Shown here piece by piece: positions 28,418-37,823 of a stretch of DNA of 64,000 nucleotides. Every line of letters starts with the position of its first letter. The stretch's first letter is position 1. Origin of the DNA: Nocardioides litoris (GTDB lineage Bacteria > Actinomycetota > Actinomycetes > Propionibacteriales > Nocardioidaceae); assembly GCF_006346315.1 (NCBI RefSeq), contig NZ_VDMR01000002.1, forward strand, positions 434,001 through 498,000. Direction: 5' to 3'. The position numbers and the translations under genes were made by a program. Below the pieces are notes generated by a model. That model was not told the origin of the DNA, ran no database searches, and worked only from the letters and a program-made list of their open reading frames with translations.

Positions 28418-30351
28418 GCCAGCCCGCCACCCCTGCGCCCCTCTCGCTGCCGACCGATCCCGCCGCCTGGAACGCCTGGGTCCGCGACCGTGCCGCCGCC
28501 GGGCTCGCCGCCGCCCGCGAGGTCGTCGACGGGCTGCGCACCGCGCCCCCGACCGGTGACACCCTCGAGGTCCTGCGTCGCTGGGACGCGCTCTCGCTCC
28601 ACCTCGGCAACGTCGCCGCCATGGGCTCGCTCATCGGCAACGTGCACCCCGACGAGGCCGTCCGCACCACCGCCGAGCGGGCCGAGCAGGACGTCAGCCG
28701 CCTCTCGACCGAGCTGTCCCTCGACCGCGGGCTGTTCGAGCTCTTCGACGGCCTCGACGGCTCCGGGCTCGACGAGCAGGCCACCCGCCTGCTGGAGAAG
28801 GTGCGCCGCGACTTCCGCCGCGCCGGCGTCGACCGCGACGACGAGACCCGCGCCCGCATCACCGCCATCCAGGAGCGGATGACCGAGCTCGACCAGGAGT
28901 TCGGCAAGGCCGTGCGCGACGACGTGCGCACCATCCGGGTGCGGCCCGAGCAGCTCGACGGCCTGCCGGCCGACTTCCGCGAGGCCCACCCGGCCGACGA
29001 CGACGGCCTGGTCACCATCACCACCGACTACCCCGACGCCGTGCCGACCCGGCAGTTCGCCCACGACCCCGAGGTGCGCCGCGAGATGCTCGAGGCGTTC
29101 CTCGACCGGGGCTACCCGCAGACCGACCCGCTGCTGCGCGAGCTGTTCGACCTGCGCCACGAGCTCGCCACCCTGGTCGGCTACGACGACTGGGCCTCCT
29201 ACGACGCCGAGGTCAAGATGATCGGCGAGGGCCCGGCCATCGCCGCGTTCATCGACCGCATCGCCGAGGCGGCGGCCGAGCCGATGCAGCGCGAGCTCGC
29301 CACCCTGCTCGAGCGCTACCGGAAGGACTTCCCCGACGCCGAGCAGGTCAGCGGCGCCGACGCCCCCTACTACCTCGAGGCCGTGCGCCGCGAGCAGCTC
29401 GAGGTCGACTCGCAGGAGGTCCGCACCTACTTCGCGTTCGAGAAGGTGCGCGCGGGCCTGCTCGACGTGACGGGTCGGCTCTTCGGGCTCCGGTACGACG
29501 AGGTGCCCGACGCCCCGGTCTGGCACGCCGACGTGACGGCGTACGACGTGGTCGACGTCGACTCCGGCGAGGGCCTGGGCCGCATCTACCTCGACCTGCA
29601 CCCGCGCGAGGGCAAGTACAAGCACGCCGCGCAGTTCACGCTCACCGACGGCGTGCGGGGGGTGCAGCAGCCCGAGGGCGTGCTCGTGTGCAACTTCAGC
29701 CGCGGCCTGATGGAGCACGACCACGTGGTGACGCTGTTCCACGAGTTCGGGCACCTGGTGCACCACGTGCTCGGCGGCCACGTCGACTGGGCGCGCTTCG
29801 CCGGCGTCGCCACCGAGTGGGACTTCGTCGAGGCGCCCAGCCAGATGCTCGAGGAGTGGGCCTGGGACCCCGAGGTGCTGCGCGGCTTCGCCACCAACGC
29901 TGCGGGCGAGCCGATCCCGACCGAGCTGGTCGGGGCGATGCGGGCCAGCGACGACTTCGGCAAGGGCGCGCAGGCGCGGACCCAGATGTTCTACGCCGCG
30001 ATGTCCTACCGCTTCCACGTCGAGCGACCGGCCGACCTGACCGCGCGGATGGTCGAGCTGCAGGAGCAGTACTCCGCCTGGCCCTACCAGCCCGGCACCC
30101 ACATGTACGCCTCGTTCGGCCACCTCGGCGGCTACAGCTCGGCCTACTACACCTACATGTGGTCGCTGGTCATCGCCAAGGACCTCTTCAGCGCCTTCTC
30201 CGGCGACGACCTCTTCGCCCCCGAGGTCGCCCGTCGCTACCGCGACCGGGTGCTGGCCGCCGGCGGCACCAAGGACGCCGCCGACCTCGTCGCCGACTTC
30301 CTCGGCCGGCCCTACACCTTCGACGCCTACGCCGCCTGGCTGGCGGGCTGA
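28414..30351 (+). CDS. M3 family metallopeptidase (oligopeptidase type)
   Basis: A 645-residue cytoplasmic zinc peptidase. The zinc motif is LFHEFGHLVHHVLGG, with the third ligand Glu downstream in EWDFVEAPSQMLEEW. The family C-terminal signature appears as MYASFGHLGGYSSAYYTYMWS. It degrades short peptides, like oligopeptidase A, Dcp or thimet oligopeptidase. The GTG at 28414 overlaps the lysR stop. A methyltransferase gene starts 3 nt after its stop. Confidence 0.95.
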   Translation: MSQPATPAPLSLPTDPAAWNAWVRDRAAAGLAAAREVVDGLRTAPPTGDTLEVLRRWDALSLHLGNVAAMGSLIGNVHPDEAVRTTAERAEQDVSRLSTELSLDRGLFELFDGLDGSGLDEQATRLLEKVRRDFRRAGVDRDDETRARITAIQERMTELDQEFGKAVRDDVRTIRVRPEQLDGLPADFREAHPADDDGLVTITTDYPDAVPTRQFAHDPEVRREMLEAFLDRGYPQTDPLLRELFDLRHELATLVGYDDWASYDAEVKMIGEGPAIAAFIDRIAEAAAEPMQRELATLLERYRKDFPDAEQVSGADAPYYLEAVRREQLEVDSQEVRTYFAFEKVRAGLLDVTGRLFGLRYDEVPDAPVWHADVTAYDVVDVDSGEGLGRIYLDLHPREGKYKHAAQFTLTDGVRGVQQPEGVLVCNFSRGLMEHDHVVTLFHEFGHLVHHVLGGHVDWARFAGVATEWDFVEAPSQMLEEWAWDPEVLRGFATNAAGEPIPTELVGAMRASDDFGKGAQARTQMFYAAMSYRFHVERPADLTARMVELQEQYSAWPYQPGTHMYASFGHLGGYSSAYYTYMWSLVIAKDLFSAFSGDDLFAPEVARRYRDRVLAAGGTKDAADLVADFLGRPYTFDAYAAWLAG

Positions 30352-30354
30352 GCC

Positions 30355-30984
30355 GTGGCCGACGGTGACGGGGGCGGGGCCTGGCCGCCGGGGTTCTTCG
30401 ACCGCGCCGACGAGCGCGACGACGCCGACTTCTACGCCCCGCCGCGACTCGTCACCCACATCGACGACGCGGCCATCGCCGCGGTCACCCGCCTCTACGA
30501 CGAGCTCGGCGTGCCCGAGGGCCGGGTGCTCGACCTGATGTCCTCGTGGGTCTCCCACCTGTCCCGGCGGCCCGACGGCGGCCTGGCCGTGCTCGGCATG
30601 AACGCCGCCGAGCTCGACGCCAACCCGCTCGCCGACGAGCGCGTCGTCCAGGACCTCAACGTCGACCCCACCCTGCCCTTCGCCGACGCGTCCGTCGACG
30701 CGGTGACGTGCTGCGTCTCGATCGACTACCTCGTCCGCCCCGTCGAGGTGCTCCGCGAGGTCGACCGGGTCCTGCGGCCCGGCGGCGTCGTCGTGCTCAC
30801 CTTCAGCAACCGCTGCTTCCCGACCAAGGTGATCCGCGGCTGGCTGTCCACCGACGAGGCGGGCCGCGCCGCCATCGTGCGTGCCTACCTCGAGCGCGCC
30901 GGCTTCGACGACGTCCGCACCGAGCTGCGCAACCCCGGCCGCCGCGGCGACCCGCTGTACGCCGCCTGGGCCCGCTCGGCCTGA
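30355..30984 (+). CDS. Class I SAM-dependent methyltransferase
   Basis: A 209-residue enzyme with a Rossmann-like fold. The SAM-binding motif I region is GRVLDLMSSWVSHLS, motif II follows at LAVLGMNAAELDANPLAD, the acidic VVQDLNVDPTLPFADASVDAV is motif III, and the late motif is VDRVLRPGGVVVLTFSNRCFP. This resembles the type-11 methyltransferase group. Substrate unknown. GTG start 3 nt after the peptidase stop implies cotranscription. Confidence 0.87.
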   Translation: MADGDGGGAWPPGFFDRADERDDADFYAPPRLVTHIDDAAIAAVTRLYDELGVPEGRVLDLMSSWVSHLSRRPDGGLAVLGMNAAELDANPLADERVVQDLNVDPTLPFADASVDAVTCCVSIDYLVRPVEVLREVDRVLRPGGVVVLTFSNRCFPTKVIRGWLSTDEAGRAAIVRAYLERAGFDDVRTELRNPGRRGDPLYAAWARSA

Positions 30985-31018
30985 ACCGGGGCCTCCCGCC
31001 GACGGGACGACCGCGCCC

Positions 31019-31108
31019 TCAGCGCGCCGTGCGGACCAGGTCGACGTAGGCGTCGGTCCACCGGGTGCTCGGGGCGCTCGAGCCGACGGGGGACAGATCT
31101 GCGTTCAT
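31019..31108 (-). other. Short open frame, possible gene fragment
   Basis: ATG at 31108 to TGA at 31019 encodes 29 residues (MNADLSPVG...STRWTDAYVDLVRTAR). The C-terminal half looks like the end of a helical domain. No clear ribosome-binding site; it may be a remnant of a longer gene rather than a functional peptide. Confidence 0.25.
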
Positions 31109-31114
31109 GCGAGG

Positions 31115-31164
31115 GGTGTCGGCCTGGCGACCTCACCGCTCGAGCGGTGACACCCAGGTCGCCT
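31115..31164. repeat. Nested palindrome
   Basis: The 18-nt perfect palindrome TCACCGCTCGAGCGGTGA (31133-31150) sits between GGTGTC (31115-31120) and GACACC (31148-31153), and between TGGCGACCT and AGGTCGCCT, giving alternative stems. It resembles the other intergenic repeats in this window in size and in its CTCGAG centre. Confidence 0.6.
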
Positions 31165-31505
31165 GTCGTCCACGAGGTCCCGGTACGCCGACTCGGCTGC
31201 CGTCACCGTCCGGTTGACGCCTGCCGAGGGCGGCCCGACCCTGCCGCTCGGCGGGCGCGGGCCGGCCGCGGCCCTGGATCGACGGGCACAGCCGTTCCCG
31301 GACCCGCCCCGCACGGCGCCGCCCTCCCGGTCGCACAGGTCGGGGCTCCGTGGCGGTCGTCCGCCTCCGCGGCTCCAGGTGGAGGCCGCCGTCGGTCGGT
31401 TGACGGTCAGGGTCGCCCGCCGGCAGCGTGCCGTCCGAGGACACCACCCGAGCGAGGCCCGGGAGGTGACAGGAGCGGCCGGCTCTCCGGGGGGCTGGGT
31501 GCTGC

Positions 31506-33464
31506 TCAGGGGCGAACGGGGCCCGTCCGCCTCGACAGGAAGTGGACGGCCGCGCGCCCGGGATGGCGCACGTCGACCTGGACGCGCACCTGCCGACCGA
31601 CGAACGCACGGGTGATCCGCAGGTGCCGCGTGCGTTCGGGCACGCGCTGGCCGCCCACCCGCCAGCGGTAGAAGACGCGCGCCCCCCGTGTCGGGGCGGG
31701 GAACCGGACCGTGAGGCGTTCACCCACCTCCGGCCGTCCGCGGATGACGGCTCGGCCCCGCCCGGCGGCCGGCAGGAGCGGCGCGATGACCACCGGCGCG
31801 GAGGCTGCGCCGGCGGGTGGCGAACCGATCCCGGAGGCCGTGACGACGGCGTGGATGCGGTCACCGGGACGCACGAAGAGCCGGTGGCGGTCCTCGCCCT
31901 GCACCCGCTGCCCGTCCGGGTGCAGCGCCAGCCGCGGCCCGCCGAAGAAGGCGGGGTCGAGCGCCACGCCGTTGCGGAACCACTGGTAGCGGTAGAGGTT
32001 GGGGGCGGTCGTCCACACGCCCCGGGAGACGGTCAGCTCGCCGATGGGCCGGGCGGTGCCGGTGATGCGCGGCGCCGTCGTCGCCGCACGCACCCGCGAC
32101 GGCCGGGTGGTGTCGATGCTCTGCAGCTGCCGGTCGTCGGACACGGAGCCGTCGGACCGACGGACGTGCGAGGCCACCAGCACGCGCCCTCCGATGGCCC
32201 CGAGCAGGGAGAGGTCGGGGTCGCCACCGAGGGTCGGGCCCTCCAGGCCTCCGCGCGAGAGCGGGAACGTCCCCCGCGTGGTGCCGTCGGTGCGCCACAG
32301 GACCCGCCCGAAGTCGGACCACCCCGTGAAGTAGACGAGGTCGCCGACCACGGCCGAGTAGGACCCCCCGGTCGGTGCGTCCGGCAGCCCGGCGACGAAC
32401 GCCGGCCGACCGGTCGCCGCGTCGACCCGCCACAGCAGCCGCTGGGCCTCGGTCCTGGGCCCGAGGGGCGAGGGCCGATCGGTGGTGGTCGTCACGTAGA
32501 GGTGCCGGGCCGTCGCAGCGAGGACGGTGAGGCCGGACTGCTCGCGCATGACCTCCCGCGAGCCGGCAGCGGTGCCGTCGGAGAGCCAGAGCCGTTGGTG
32601 GACGTCGGAGAGGAGGAAGAGCTTGTCGGTGCGGCCCGGCAGCTCCACGGTCGAGGCGAGGTCCCCTGGCCCCGACGCGGCCGCGAACCGCCGCGTCCCC
32701 TCCGGGGTGCCGTCGGTCGTCCACAGGGTCGGCCCGGAGCTGAACCAGACGCGTCCACCGATGGTGCGGAAGCCGTGCGGCGTGCCGCTGTCAGGTCCGG
32801 GGCGGAGGTCCTTGACCAGCTCGGTGGTGACCCCGTCGGTGCGGTAGAGCTCGATCCCCCTGTACGGCGAGTCCGACGGCCCTGAGGACCAGCCTGCGAA
32901 GTAGCCCCAGCCGTCGAGGACGGCCATCGTCCCGCTGGAGAACTCGAACTGGCCGTACCCGGGGCTGAACCGTCGGGCCGCGGTGAGGCCCGGGTCGACG
33001 GCGTACAAGGCGTGGTCGCGGTCGGCGAAGACGAACCGGTCGCCGATGGTGCCGACGATCATGTCCTCGTCGCCGGTCGGCAGCCCGTCGAAGCCGGTCA
33101 CCCGCTCGAACTGGCCGGTCTCGTCTCCGACGTGGACCTGACCACCGACCGTCACCATGAAGAGCCGGTCCGTCGTCGCGTACAGGCTGAAGCCGCCCCC
33201 GCGCTCGCCGAGGTCGTCGGTGACCATGGCGGTGCCCTCCGGTGTGCCGTCCGAGCGCCACATCTGCTGGCCGTGGACCCGGTCGCTGGCCCGGAAGTAC
33301 AACGAGCCGCGGAAGGGGACTCCCATCACCGGGCTGCCCGAGACCCAGGTGAACGCCCGCTCCTCGACCGGGAGCGTCTCCTCGGCCTGCGCCGACGGCA
33401 CCGCGAGGAGGGACACGAGCAGCACCAGCGCGCAGCACGCCCGGGCAGCGAGGTGGTGGGGCAC
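31506..33464 (-). CDS. Secreted ELWxxDGT-repeat beta-propeller protein
   Basis: A 652-residue exported protein with a signal peptide ending SAQA-EE. Repeats of the pattern LW-x-x-DGT-x-x-GT recur: MWRSDGTPEGTAMV, LYRTDGVTTELVKDL, LWTTDGTPEGTRRF, LWLSDGTAAGSREV and LWRTDGTTRGTFPL. These are ELWxxDGT repeats forming a beta-propeller. The last 200 residues look like two Ig/fibronectin-like modules (from APRITGTARPIGELTVSRGVW and AVIRGRPEVGERLTVRF). The GTG at 33464 is preferred because AGGAG lies 6 nt upstream. Probably an extracellular or surface protein of unknown ligand. Confidence 0.85.
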   Translation of the reverse strand: MPHHLAARACCALVLLVSLLAVPSAQAEETLPVEERAFTWVSGSPVMGVPFRGSLYFRASDRVHGQQMWRSDGTPEGTAMVTDDLGERGGGFSLYATTDRLFMVTVGGQVHVGDETGQFERVTGFDGLPTGDEDMIVGTIGDRFVFADRDHALYAVDPGLTAARRFSPGYGQFEFSSGTMAVLDGWGYFAGWSSGPSDSPYRGIELYRTDGVTTELVKDLRPGPDSGTPHGFRTIGGRVWFSSGPTLWTTDGTPEGTRRFAAASGPGDLASTVELPGRTDKLFLLSDVHQRLWLSDGTAAGSREVMREQSGLTVLAATARHLYVTTTTDRPSPLGPRTEAQRLLWRVDAATGRPAFVAGLPDAPTGGSYSAVVGDLVYFTGWSDFGRVLWRTDGTTRGTFPLSRGGLEGPTLGGDPDLSLLGAIGGRVLVASHVRRSDGSVSDDRQLQSIDTTRPSRVRAATTAPRITGTARPIGELTVSRGVWTTAPNLYRYQWFRNGVALDPAFFGGPRLALHPDGQRVQGEDRHRLFVRPGDRIHAVVTASGIGSPPAGAASAPVVIAPLLPAAGRGRAVIRGRPEVGERLTVRFPAPTRGARVFYRWRVGGQRVPERTRHLRITRAFVGRQVRVQVDVRHPGRAAVHFLSRRTGPVRP

Positions 33465-33597
33465 GGACGGCTCCTGGGGTCGCACGCGGCGCGGTCGCCG
33501 TGTCGTGGGTGGGCCCGAGGGTGCGAGTCTCCGTCCCGGAGGGCCCGCCTGTCCTCACATCGGGGGGTGACGGCTCCCGGCAACCCCTCCGCCGGCC

Positions 33598-33626
33598 TCC
33601 GACGAGCCGCCGTCCGACGAGCCGCC
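33598..33626. repeat. Tandem 14-mer next to the AEC gene end
   Basis: TCCGACGAGCCGCC occurs at 33598-33611 and 33613-33626, one base apart, directly beyond the AEC transporter stop. Probably slippage-derived; no function evident. The rest of the 163-nt spacer (33465-33627) holds only the promoter of the propeller gene. Confidence 0.6.
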
Positions 33627-33627
33627 C

Positions 33628-34545
33628 TCAGGCGAGCAGGGCGACGATGACCGTCACCACGGGCACGCACCCCAGCGTGCTGACGAAGATGGCGTCGCGG
33701 GCCAGCAGCTCCTCGCGGCCGTAGCGGGTGGCGATGACGTAGACGTTCTGGGCGGTGGGCAGGGCGGAGATGACGGTGACCGCGAGCAGGGCGGTGTCGT
33801 CGAGGCCGGTCGCCCGGCCCACGGCGTACGCCGCGAGGGGCTGCACCAGCAGCTTGAGCCCCACCGCGACGCCGAGGTCGGTCGGGCGGACGCCCCGCCC
33901 GGGGAGCGGGCCGAGCCACAGCGCGGCGCCGTAGGCCAGCAGCATGGCGGGCACGGCCAGGCCGCCGACGAGCTCGAGCGGGTCGAGCACGGCCGCCGGC
34001 ACGTCGACCTGGGTGAGGGCGACGACGACGCCGGCCAGGCTGGCGATGGTGATCGGGTTGCGCAGCGGCCGGGTGAGCACCCGGCGCAGGGGCAGCGGCT
34101 CGGGCGCCGCGACCGCGTCGAGCACCGTCAGCGCGAGCGGCTGCAGGACGACCAGCTGCAGCAGCAGGACCGGCGCCACCAGGGCCGCGTCGCCGAGCAC
34201 GTAGAAGGCGATGGGGATGCCGAGGTTGCCGGCGTTGCAGTATGACGAGCACAGGGCGGCGACGACCGTGCTGCCCGCGTCGCGACGCTGCAGGCGCGAG
34301 ACGACCAGCGTGCACGCCCCGGTCGCCACCACCCCCGCGGCCAGGGCCAGGAACGTGCCGGAGAAGAGGTCGGTGACCTCGCTGTCCTGCAGCACCGTGA
34401 ACAGCAGGGCCGGGCTGGCCAGGAAGAACGCGACCGCCTGCAGCGTGCGCAGCCCCGGTTCGTCGAGCACCCGGCCCCGCGCGAGCACCATCCCGAGCCC
34501 GACGACGACGGCGATCGTCGCGAACCCGCTCAGCACCCCGGTCAT
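33628..34545 (-). CDS. AEC family transporter (auxin efflux carrier type)
   Basis: A 305-residue permease with ten membrane helices in two bundles of five. Typical family features include the start LSGFATIAVVVGLGMVLARG, the segment SSYCNAGNLGIPIAFYVLG with the unwound helix, and the C-terminal half VISALPTAQNVYVIATRYG. Bacterial members export malonate, malate or amino acids; the substrate here is unknown. It is downstream of the PQQ-like lipoprotein on the same strand with 42 nt between. Confidence 0.92.
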   Translation of the reverse strand: MTGVLSGFATIAVVVGLGMVLARGRVLDEPGLRTLQAVAFFLASPALLFTVLQDSEVTDLFSGTFLALAAGVVATGACTLVVSRLQRRDAGSTVVAALCSSYCNAGNLGIPIAFYVLGDAALVAPVLLLQLVVLQPLALTVLDAVAAPEPLPLRRVLTRPLRNPITIASLAGVVVALTQVDVPAAVLDPLELVGGLAVPAMLLAYGAALWLGPLPGRGVRPTDLGVAVGLKLLVQPLAAYAVGRATGLDDTALLAVTVISALPTAQNVYVIATRYGREELLARDAIFVSTLGCVPVVTVIVALLA

Positions 34546-34587
34546 CGAGACGATGCTCGCAGGCGTGCCGGGGCCAGAACCGGGCGG

Positions 34588-35949
34588 TCACCGCCGCCGC
34601 AGCACCTCGATCGCCTCCGGACCGGTGAGTCCGTCGCTCTCCTGCACGACCAGGTACGACGCCGTGAGGTCGAGCAGCTCCCCGGGGGCGTTGTCGCGCA
34701 CGATCGAGCCGGCTCGGTCGACGACGACGGTGGGGCCCTCGCCGATGGCGTCGAACGCGACCAGGTCGCCGAGGATCAGCCGGGGCGAGAGCGGGCGGAG
34801 ACCGGCCTCGGGCACGCCCACGGGGGAGAGCGCGAGCTCGCCGTCGGGACCGAGGGTGACCAGCCGCTCGTCGAGCTCGCCCGCTGGGTCCCGCCAGGCG
34901 CACGCGACGTCGAGGTAGCCCCGCACCCACCGCGCACAGAGACCCGTGCCCTCGGGCAGCTGCTGGGCGAGCTCGCGTCCGGTCCTGCTGTCGAGCAGCA
35001 CCGGTGTGTTCGCGACGTCGAGGACGATCGTCGACGGTCCGACGCTGGTCAGGGCGTAGCGCGTGGCGATCTCGGGACCGCGCCAGCGGACCTCGCCCGT
35101 CCGGGCGTCCAGGGCGGTCAGCTGGGCCTCGTCCTCCTGGGTGCGGCCGAGCACGAGCTCCTCGCCGGCGGGGGAGCGCGGCACCATGGCCAGGAACCGC
35201 AGGTGGGGCCGAGTCCAGCGCTGCCGGCCGGTGGCGGGGTCGAGGCCGACGAGCGCCACGGGGTTCGACGCGTCCGCGTCGTCGTCGGTGAGGCCCTCCC
35301 GGGCGCCGGCCTCGGCCACGACGACCGCGGGGCTCGCGGCCCACAGCTGCGATCGCGGGTCCGCCACCGCATCCCCCGTCGCCGCCCGGAGGCCACCCGT
35401 CGTGCGGGCTCCGGTCAGCCCGCGACCCCAGACGGGCCGGCCGGTGCGCGCGTCCACAGCCACCACGCCGGTCTGCTCGTCCGGCTCGGCCGGGCAGTCG
35501 TAGGCGCAGCCGTCGGCGTAGTAGCGCGAGACGACGAGCGGGCCACGCTCGGTCGCGGTCAGCACGCCCGGGTCGGGGTAGGCCCCGCTGGGCAGCGGCT
35601 CGTCGTCGCGCCGGGTCCACAGCGGCCGTCCGCTGCGCAGGTCGACCACCGTCGTGCGGGACGTCGAGCCGTCGGGGCGTGGGGTGCCGGAGAACGCGAG
35701 CAGGTCGCCGACGACCTGCGCCCGCAGGTTGCCGCGCAGCCCGACCCCCTTCGCGGTCACCACGGGGCCGGCCTCGGTCACCACCGGTGCGACCTGGTCG
35801 TCGAGGGCGAGCTCGGGCAGCGGCGGGACGGGGGCCGACGACGTCGTGGTCGTGGTGGGGGTCGGGCCCGGCCCGTCGTCCCCGTCAGGTCCGCTGCACG
35901 CGGTGACGGCGAGGACGAGGGCGAGGGCCGCGAGCGGGAGGGGGCGCAC
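34588..35949 (-). CDS. PQQ-like beta-propeller lipoprotein
   Basis: A 453-residue predicted lipoprotein with lipobox LAVTAC and a Thr/Ser-rich linker. Propeller blades of the PQQ-like type recur: VVDLRSGRPLWTRRDDE, VVAVDARTGRPVWGRGL, LVGLDPATGRQRWTRPH, LTALDARTGEVRWRGPE. Such proteins are structural or ligand-binding surface proteins, not quinoproteins. GTG 35949 opens the signal peptide; an upstream in-frame start at 36036 would run into the padR operator and is rejected. Confidence 0.85.
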   Translation of the reverse strand: MRPLPLAALALVLAVTACSGPDGDDGPGPTPTTTTTSSAPVPPLPELALDDQVAPVVTEAGPVVTAKGVGLRGNLRAQVVGDLLAFSGTPRPDGSTSRTTVVDLRSGRPLWTRRDDEPLPSGAYPDPGVLTATERGPLVVSRYYADGCAYDCPAEPDEQTGVVAVDARTGRPVWGRGLTGARTTGGLRAATGDAVADPRSQLWAASPAVVVAEAGAREGLTDDDADASNPVALVGLDPATGRQRWTRPHLRFLAMVPRSPAGEELVLGRTQEDEAQLTALDARTGEVRWRGPEIATRYALTSVGPSTIVLDVANTPVLLDSRTGRELAQQLPEGTGLCARWVRGYLDVACAWRDPAGELDERLVTLGPDGELALSPVGVPEAGLRPLSPRLILGDLVAFDAIGEGPTVVVDRAGSIVRDNAPGELLDLTASYLVVQESDGLTGPEAIEVLRRR

Positions 35950-36017
35950 CCCGGGGAGTGTCCCGCCGGACGCGCTGCGGGAAACGGGCTCGAACGCGGC
36001 GACGGCTCGGCGTACGC

Positions 36018-36057
36018 TTGCGATATATCGCGACACAGTGAAAGAGGGGTCGCGATA
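36018..36057. promoter_or_regulatory. PadR-type operator
   Basis: TTGCGATATATCGCGA (36018-36033) is a 16-nt palindrome with one mismatch, and a further half-site TCGCGATA lies at 36050-36057. TCGCGATATATCGCGA-like dyads are typical autoregulatory sites of actinobacterial PadR regulators, and padR starts 27 nt downstream. Confidence 0.7.
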
Positions 36058-36083
36058 CCCACGAGACAGAGGGAGGTCCCGCG

Positions 36084-36803
36084 ATGGGACACCGAGGACG
36101 AAGCAGGCAGTGGGCCGGAGGGCCCGACCAACCCTGGCAGCAGCACCGCGGACGCGGTCGCGGCGGCTGGGCCGGCGAGGAGGGCGGCTTCGGCGCCTTC
36201 GGCATGGGGCCCGGAGGCCCGCCGCCGTGGGTCGCGGAGCTGTTCGGCATCGCCCGACCCGAGCGCGGACGTGGCCCGCGCGTGCGCCGCGGCGACGTGC
36301 GGTTCGCCATCCTCGACGTGCTGGCGCAGGCGCCGGCCGAGGAGCCGCTCAACGGCTACCAGGTCATCCAGCAGATCACCGAGCGCAGCGGCGGCGCGTG
36401 GCGGCCCAGCCCCGGTTCGGTCTACCCGACGCTCCAGCTCCTCACCGACGAGGGCCTGGTCGAGGAGAGCGCCGACGAGCGCGGACGCCGCCCGCTCCGG
36501 CTGACCGACGCCGGCCGCGCCTACCTCGCCGAGCACGGCGAGGAGGTGGCCGGCGTCTGGACGCCGTTCGCGGCGGTGCCCGACCGCGCCGAGAAGGAGG
36601 GCCGCAGCGGCCGCTCCGACCTCAAGGCCGAGCTCAACCAGGTGATGCCCGCGGTCTGGCAGATCGTCAGCCAGGGCTCCGACGCCCAGCGTCGCGCCGC
36701 GCTCGACATCCTGGCCGACGCCCGGCGCCGGTTGTACGGCGTGTTGGCCGACGGGCCGGACGGCCCCGACGCCGACGACCCCGACGTCGACCGCGACGCG
36801 TGA
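36084..36803 (+). CDS. PadR family transcriptional regulator
   Basis: A 239-residue repressor. A Gly/Arg/Gln-rich N-terminus (residues 1-55, containing GFGAFGMGPGGPPPW) precedes the winged helix: RRGDVRFAILDVLAQAPAEEPLNGYQVIQQITERSGGAWRPSPGSVYPTLQLL, with the PadR hallmark SPGSVYPTLQLL, then the dimerisation helix. GGGAGG precedes the ATG. Such proteins usually control an exporter, but none is adjacent; the palindrome upstream indicates autoregulation. Confidence 0.92.
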   Translation: MGHRGRSRQWAGGPDQPWQQHRGRGRGGWAGEEGGFGAFGMGPGGPPPWVAELFGIARPERGRGPRVRRGDVRFAILDVLAQAPAEEPLNGYQVIQQITERSGGAWRPSPGSVYPTLQLLTDEGLVEESADERGRRPLRLTDAGRAYLAEHGEEVAGVWTPFAAVPDRAEKEGRSGRSDLKAELNQVMPAVWQIVSQGSDAQRRAALDILADARRRLYGVLADGPDGPDADDPDVDRDA

Positions 36804-36806
36804 GGC

Positions 36807-37790
36807 TCAGCGGGGGTCGCGCACCCGCACCACGTCGTACGGCGTGGTGGGGGTCGGCTCGGTCGTGAACCGGGCGTTGGGCAGGTAGAGCGCGTCGCGC
36901 CAGCGGGCCACGGTGGTCGGCACGTCGAAGGCGGGCGAGGTCAGGGTGCGCACCTGCCGGGCGGCGCGCGAGTCGCGGGCCAGGCGGAGGACGGCGACCA
37001 GGTTGGCGCGGTTGCGCACGACGTACAGGCGGCGGCCCTCGCGGAGGAGCCCGTCGCCGTTGGTCACGGTGGCCCCGCGCAGGTCGACCAGGCGCGCGAC
37101 GCCCCGGCGGGCCCCGGTGGTGGGCACCCGGAAGAGCGTGCCGTCGGTGCCGTTGACCACGACGAGGCCCCGGCCGCGCACGGTGGTCGTGATGCCGTTG
37201 GCGCCGTTGGTGCCCGCCGGCGGCTGCACCCAGTCGCCCCGCAGGCGCAGGGTGCGGACGTCGGCCCGGCGCGGCAGGCGGCCGTCGCGGTGGATCGGCA
37301 CCCGGTAGAGCTGGGCGGCGCGCGAGTCGGTGAACCAGGCGGCGCGCGGCGTGATCACGACGTCGTTGACGAACGACTCGGCGGTGTTGAGCCGCAGCGA
37401 GCGCAGGATCTTGCCGGTGCGGGCGCTGACGATGCGCACGGTGCCGGCGTCCCCGCCCGCGACGTACAGGCGGTCGCGCGGGCCGACCTTGAGGCCGATG
37501 GACGGGGTGCCCGGGCCCTGGCTGACGACCTTGCCGCGACCGGTGGCCAGGTTGGCGCGGTAGATGTCGCCGTCGACGCGCGAGCCGAAGTAGCCGAAGC
37601 GGCCCTGGACGGCGATGCCCTCGGGCTGGAACCCGTCGGGCAGCGGGAAGGCCGCCGGTGGGCGCGGCTTCGCCGGCCGGTCGGCCACCGGGGCGGCCGT
37701 GGCCGCGACGGGGGTCGCGAGCGCGGCGGCGGTGGCGAGGCTGGTGGTCAGCGTGACGACGACGGTGGACAGGCGGGCTCCGAGGCGCAT
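36807..37790 (-). CDS. Secreted SMP-30/NHL-like beta-propeller protein
   Basis: A 327-residue protein with a signal peptide (TTSLATAAALATPVAATAAP). Propeller blades are visible in FPLPDGFQPEGIAVQGRFGYFG, IGLKVGPRDRLYVAGGDAGTVRIVSARTGKI, FVNDVVITPRAAWFTDSRAAQLYRV and TNGDGLLREGRRLYVVRN. This is the six-bladed fold of SMP-30/gluconolactonase-like proteins. An enzymatic role is not established. It converges on padR with 3 nt between stops. Confidence 0.85.
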   Translation of the reverse strand: MRLGARLSTVVVTLTTSLATAAALATPVAATAAPVADRPAKPRPPAAFPLPDGFQPEGIAVQGRFGYFGSRVDGDIYRANLATGRGKVVSQGPGTPSIGLKVGPRDRLYVAGGDAGTVRIVSARTGKILRSLRLNTAESFVNDVVITPRAAWFTDSRAAQLYRVPIHRDGRLPRRADVRTLRLRGDWVQPPAGTNGANGITTTVRGRGLVVVNGTDGTLFRVPTTGARRGVARLVDLRGATVTNGDGLLREGRRLYVVRNRANLVAVLRLARDSRAARQVRTLTSPAFDVPTTVARWRDALYLPNARFTTEPTPTTPYDVVRVRDPR

Positions 37791-37823
37791 GCCCCATGGT
37801 CGCCTCGCGGGACCGTCCGTCCC

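Larger units (their letters stand above)
30985..31505. other. 521-nt region without a convincing gene
   Basis: No frame here shows a recognisable protein or normal codon periodicity. It contains a 29-codon minus-strand frame at 31019-31108 and a palindromic element at 31115-31164. From 31165 to 31505 I see nothing I can name. Its lower coding regularity than the neighbours suggests decayed DNA. Confidence 0.5.

Noticed and set aside
27487..30558. A minus-strand open frame of 1,023 codons
   Set aside because: Shadow of lysR and the M3 peptidase; compositionally biased and without motifs.
31165..31505. Open frames on both strands in the spacer
   Set aside because: Arg/Pro/Gly-rich translations without periodicity or motifs; treated as non-coding.
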